Assembly: GCA_947632215.1 (NCBI GenBank)
Contig: CANROJ010000019.1
Location: forward strand, 1 to 36,873
Length of the DNA: 36,873 nucleotides
Direction: 5' to 3'
From: an uncultured Flavobacterium sp.
GTDB lineage: Bacteria; Bacteroidota; Bacteroidia; Flavobacteriales; Flavobacteriaceae
The notes under the pieces were generated by a model, which worked only from the letters and a program-made list of their open reading frames with translations, was not told where the DNA came from and ran no database searches. Each line of letters begins with the position of its first letter. Position 1 is the stretch's first letter. Made by a program: the position numbers and the translations under genes. Below, in pieces: positions 34,150 to 36,873 of the stretch.

Positions 34150-34199
34150 TCATAAAAACAAGAAGGGGTTTTGTTCCACGTGGAACAAAACCCCTTCTT
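34150..34199 (-). terminator. Terminator of mnmG, built around a parS palindrome
   Basis: Positions 34160-34199 form a perfect 40-nt palindrome, arms AAGAAGGGGTTTTGTTCCAC and its complement, with the parS-type 16-mer at the centre. On the minus strand it lies 17 nt after the mnmG stop and is followed by GTTTTTATG, so it can work as an intrinsic terminator. Confidence 0.85.
34172..34187. promoter_or_regulatory. parS site 1 (ParB-binding centromere-like site)
   Basis: TGTTCCACGTGGAACA, a perfect 16-bp palindrome of the conserved chromosomal parS type (TGTTNCACGTGNAACA). It lies in the middle of the mnmG terminator stem. Confidence 0.85.
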
Positions 34200-34216
34200 A
34201 TTTTTACCTTCAATAA

Positions 34217-36094
34217 CTATCTACCCATATGGATCAATAAAATTGATATATCTGTAGGTGTCACTCCGCTAATTCGCGATGCTTGTGATATAGTAACTGG
34301 GCGTATTTTTTTCATCTTTTCCTTTGATTCAAAAGACAGAGAAACGATCTTATCATAATCGAAATTTTCCGGAATCTTGACATCCTCTAATCTAGATAGT
34401 TTATCAGCATTACTCTTCTCTTTCTCAATATATCCAGAATATTTTACTTCAATTTCTGCTTGTTCTAAAATCTCTTGATCTAAATTATGGTTGTCAACAT
34501 ATTCTTTAACCTTTTCAAATTTTAAGATATCCTCTAGTTCAATTTGTGGACGTGAGAATACTTTAAACATTTTATCAGGCTGATTCATTAATGATGATCC
34601 CTTTTGTTCCAAAATAGGATTCGCTTCCTGAATCTTAACGCTAGTATCTTTGAAAAACTGCACGAAATTATTAGACTCCTTTAACTTATGCTCCATTCTT
34701 CTTAGGCGCTGATCCGTAGCTAAACCAAGTTCGTAGCTTTTTGGAGTTAACCTAAAATCTGCGTTATCTTGTCTTAACAAAGTCCTATATTCGGCACGTG
34801 AAGTAAACATTCTGTAAGGCTCTTCCGTTCCCTTTGTAATTAGATCATCGATTAAAACACCAATATAAGCTTCATCTCTACGTAAAATTAATGGCTCTTT
34901 CTCATTAATCTTTAAGTGAGCATTAATCCCTGCCATTAGTCCTTGAGCAGCTGCCTCCTCATATCCAGTTGTTCCATTAATTTGCCCTGCAAAATACAGA
35001 CCTTCTACTAACTTAGTTTCTAATGTATGTCTTAATTGCGTTGGCGGAAAGTAGTCATATTCTATAGCATAACCTGGACGGAAAATCTTAACTTTCTCAA
35101 ATCCTGCCACCGAACGTATAGCCTTAAACTGTACATCTTCAGGTAAAGAAGTAGAGAAGCCGTTTACATAAATTTCACAAGTATTCCAGCCTTCAGGCTC
35201 CACAAAAATTTGGTGTCTATCTTTATCTGCAAAACGATTAATCTTATCCTCAATTGATGGACAGTAACGCGGTCCTATACTTTTGATACGTCCAGTAAAC
35301 ATTGGTGAGCGATCAAACCCTTCCCTAAGTAAATCATGTACCTCAGGTGAAGTATAAGTCATATAACAATCTCTTTGTTCCTTTAAAGGACTAGTTACCT
35401 CCAAATATGAAAACTTAGCAGGCACAGCGTCACCAGGTTGAACCTCCATTTTAGAATAATCTAAACTACGCCCATCTACCCTTGGTGGTGTTCCTGTCTT
35501 CATTCTTCCTGAATCAAAACCTGCCTTTATAAGATCTTCAGTTATACCATAAGCAGCTCCTTCACCTGCTCTACCTCCACCAAATTGTTTTTCTCCAATG
35601 TGAATTAATCCATTCAAAAAAGTACCATTAGTAAGAATTACAGTTTTACCCTTTATCTCTATTCCTAGATTGGTAACGACTCCTTGAATCTTATTATCCT
35701 TAATAAGAATAGATTTTACCATGTCTTGGTAGAAATCTAAATTAGGAGTACCCTCCAACATTAAACGCCAAGTTTCTGAAAAACGCATTCTATCGGACTG
35801 CACACGTGGAGACCACATCGCAGGCCCTTTAGACTTATTGAGCATCTTAAACTGAATTGCAGTCTGATCTGAAACGATTCCAGAATATCCTCCTAAGGCA
35901 TCAATCTCACGCACAATTTGTCCTTTTGCAATACCACCCATAGCAGGATTACAGGACATTTGTGCTATATTTTGTAAACTCATTGTAATAAGCAAAGTTT
36001 TGGATCCCATGTTAGCTGCCGCTGCCGCTGCCTCTGAACCTGCATGTCCTGCACCTACTACAATAACATCATATGTATCTTGAAATATACTCAT
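34217..36094 (-). CDS. mnmG: tRNA uridine-5-carboxymethylaminomethyl modification enzyme MnmG (GidA)
   Basis: A 625-aa MnmG, the FAD-dependent partner of MnmE that installs carboxymethylaminomethyl groups at U34 of certain tRNAs. The FAD-binding motif V-I-V-V-G-A-G-H-A-G-S-E-A is at residues about 11-23. The MnmG signatures C-N-P-A-M-G-G-I-A-K-G and R-A-G-E-G-A-A-Y-G, and G-Q-I-N-G-T-T-G-Y-E-E-A-A-A-Q-G, are all present. The C-terminal helical domain ends I-S-G-V-T-P-T-D-I-S-I-L-L-I-H-M. The length is normal. A parS site occupies the 16 bases directly before the ATG, in the place of a ribosome-binding site, and another lies in the terminator. gidA genes are often near the replication origin. 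Confidence 0.98.
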   Translation of the reverse strand: MSIFQDTYDVIVVGAGHAGSEAAAAAANMGSKTLLITMSLQNIAQMSCNPAMGGIAKGQIVREIDALGGYSGIVSDQTAIQFKMLNKSKGPAMWSPRVQSDRMRFSETWRLMLEGTPNLDFYQDMVKSILIKDNKIQGVVTNLGIEIKGKTVILTNGTFLNGLIHIGEKQFGGGRAGEGAAYGITEDLIKAGFDSGRMKTGTPPRVDGRSLDYSKMEVQPGDAVPAKFSYLEVTSPLKEQRDCYMTYTSPEVHDLLREGFDRSPMFTGRIKSIGPRYCPSIEDKINRFADKDRHQIFVEPEGWNTCEIYVNGFSTSLPEDVQFKAIRSVAGFEKVKIFRPGYAIEYDYFPPTQLRHTLETKLVEGLYFAGQINGTTGYEEAAAQGLMAGINAHLKINEKEPLILRRDEAYIGVLIDDLITKGTEEPYRMFTSRAEYRTLLRQDNADFRLTPKSYELGLATDQRLRRMEHKLKESNNFVQFFKDTSVKIQEANPILEQKGSSLMNQPDKMFKVFSRPQIELEDILKFEKVKEYVDNHNLDQEILEQAEIEVKYSGYIEKEKSNADKLSRLEDVKIPENFDYDKIVSLSFESKEKMKKIRPVTISQASRISGVTPTDISILLIHMGR

Positions 36095-36110
36095 TGTTCC
36101 ACGTGAAACA
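36095..36110. promoter_or_regulatory. parS site 2, touching the mnmG start codon
   Basis: TGTTCCACGTGAAACA on the plus strand matches the classical parS consensus TGTTNCACGTGAAACA at every position. It covers bases -16 to -1 of mnmG. Its centre is 42 bp from that of site 3, about four helical turns. Confidence 0.9.
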
Positions 36111-36132
36111 TTAAAATTAAACTTAAAATAAA

Positions 36133-36552
36133 CTACTGTTCCACGTGGAACATAGCTATTTTCTCTTCTTCTTTACTACGCATTAGAATCTCGTCTTCTT
36201 GTGTCTTATCCTTATAACCACAGTAATGTAAAACACCATGTGCCATCACTCTCAAGAGTTCTTCATCAAAGCTAACATTGAAATCTCCTGCATTTTCACG
36301 CACGCGTTCAACCGATACAAATATATCACCAGAAATGACTTTATCTTCTGTATAATCGAAACTAATGATATCTGTAAGTGTATCGTGATCTAAATATTCT
36401 ACATTAATCTTATGTAAATAAGCGTCATCACAAAAAATATAATTAATCTCTCCCTCACTAAAACTTTCTGAGGAAATAATTTTTGAAATCCAATTAGCAT
36501 ACCTATCTTCATTAACTAATTGAAAATCAGCATCATAGTTAAAAATTATCAT
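36133..36552 (-). CDS. ybeY: Endoribonuclease YbeY (rRNA maturation factor)
   Basis: A 139-aa YbeY starting at ATG 36552 (MIIFNYDADFQ). A longer frame to 36594 is rejected because it runs into the -7 promoter box. The metal-binding motif H-G-V-L-H-x-x-G-Y-K-D is at about residues 104-114, preceded by D-T-L-T-D-I-I-S-F-D-Y and G-D-I-F-V-S-V-E-R-V. YbeY acts in 16S rRNA 3'-end maturation and ribosome quality control. The last six residues, M-F-H-V-E-Q, are encoded by a parS site. mnmG follows 38 nt later and is probably co-transcribed. Confidence 0.95.
   Translation of the reverse strand: MIIFNYDADFQLVNEDRYANWISKIISSESFSEGEINYIFCDDAYLHKINVEYLDHDTLTDIISFDYTEDKVISGDIFVSVERVRENAGDFNVSFDEELLRVMAHGVLHYCGYKDKTQEDEILMRSKEEEKIAMFHVEQ
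36137..36152. promoter_or_regulatory. parS site 3, inside the last codons of ybeY
   Basis: TGTTCCACGTGGAACA, a perfect palindrome identical to site 1. Read on the minus strand it supplies the codons for F-H-V-E and parts of the flanking Met and Gln codons just before the ybeY stop. Confidence 0.88.
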
Positions 36553-36583
36553 GTAAATTTTTATCTTAAAATTATAATACTCG

Positions 36584-36591
36584 CAAAGGTA
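36584..36591 (-). promoter_or_regulatory. -7 element of the ybeY-mnmG promoter
   Basis: On the minus strand this reads TACCTTTG, a perfect TAnnTTTG, 31 nt before the ybeY ATG at 36552. It rules out the longer frame that starts at 36594. Confidence 0.55.
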
Positions 36592-36594
36592 CAA

Positions 36595-36873
36595 TGAAAA
36601 TTAAAAAAGAAGATTAAAAAGTATATAAAAATGAATTCTTTAACATAACATAAAGATAATCAATAAAGTAAACAATACACCTTAAGAAGAAAAGAATTAG
36701 ACATATAGAGAAAGTTCTCTTGGAAAAATTCAAAAAAAGAACCCCCTTACTCCCACTCTATGTGACCAAAATAATACAAATCCAAGATAAAAATATGGTA
36801 TGCACTAGACCAGTTAAATAGTCTAAATACTGAAATTACTGGAAAAGTTTTAAATGGAATTAGCCATTGAAAA
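36595..36873. other. AT-rich right end of the window without a recognisable gene
   Basis: I see no ORF, terminator, promoter consensus or repeat that I can defend in this final stretch. It probably belongs to the upstream or downstream region of a gene outside the window. Confidence 0.5.

Overview
The window is AT-rich chromosomal DNA that looks like a member of the Flavobacteriaceae (Bacteroidota), possibly Myroides-like, although I cannot fix the genus. The evidence is the gene content (DUF2480, DUF3078, an OmpH-type lipoprotein, a Pif1-like helicase with a C-terminal HTH and a Flavobacterium johnsoniae-type NrdB), promoters of the Bacteroidota TTG-N(17-23)-TAnnTTTG type, and very weak Shine-Dalgarno sequences. 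There are no tRNA, rRNA or CRISPR features and no intact mobile element.

Layout. 1-3.7 kb: a secreted repeat protein runs off the left edge (-), followed by hflX (+) and asnA (+). asnA is preceded by a 30-codon leader with eight Asn codons, an antiterminator segment and an intrinsic terminator, which together read as a transcription attenuator. 3.7-18.4 kb: the SUF Fe-S assembly locus lies on the minus strand in two halves, iscA-sufB-sufC-sufD (18.4-14.3 kb) and sufS-sufE-sufT-like-DUF2480-DUF3078 (7.2-3.8 kb). Between them, on the plus strand, sit a heme uptake and utilisation operon (hmuTUVS) and a ribonucleotide reductase operon (nrdBA). The hmu and sufS transcription units diverge from a shared control region with two near-identical AT-rich elements. 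18.8-23.3 kb: an MBL-fold hydrolase, a subtilase lipoprotein and an M1 aminopeptidase. 23.3-31.9 kb: housekeeping genes rnpA, a tyrosine phosphatase, a LysM lytic transglycosylase, pgk, holB, the Pif1-like helicase and an OmpH-like chaperone. rnpA and holB have promoter elements only a few bases from their ATG and may be leaderless.

32.2-36.9 kb: a methyltransferase, a 1.1 kb non-coding and apparently decayed stretch, then mnmG and ybeY. Three perfect 16-bp parS-type palindromes cluster here: one inside the mnmG terminator, one touching the mnmG start codon, and one inside the last codons of ybeY. This points to a ParB loading region, so the right end of the window is probably close to the replication origin. 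No convincing oriC is visible in the window itself.

Convergent gene pairs are separated by long, nearly perfect inverted repeats with T/A tracts, which should act as bidirectional terminators (3711, 14271 and 24651). The most notable signals are the Asn leader-peptide attenuator before asnA, the embedding of parS sites in coding, start-proximal and terminator sequence, and the split suf operon with an iron/heme operon placed inside it.
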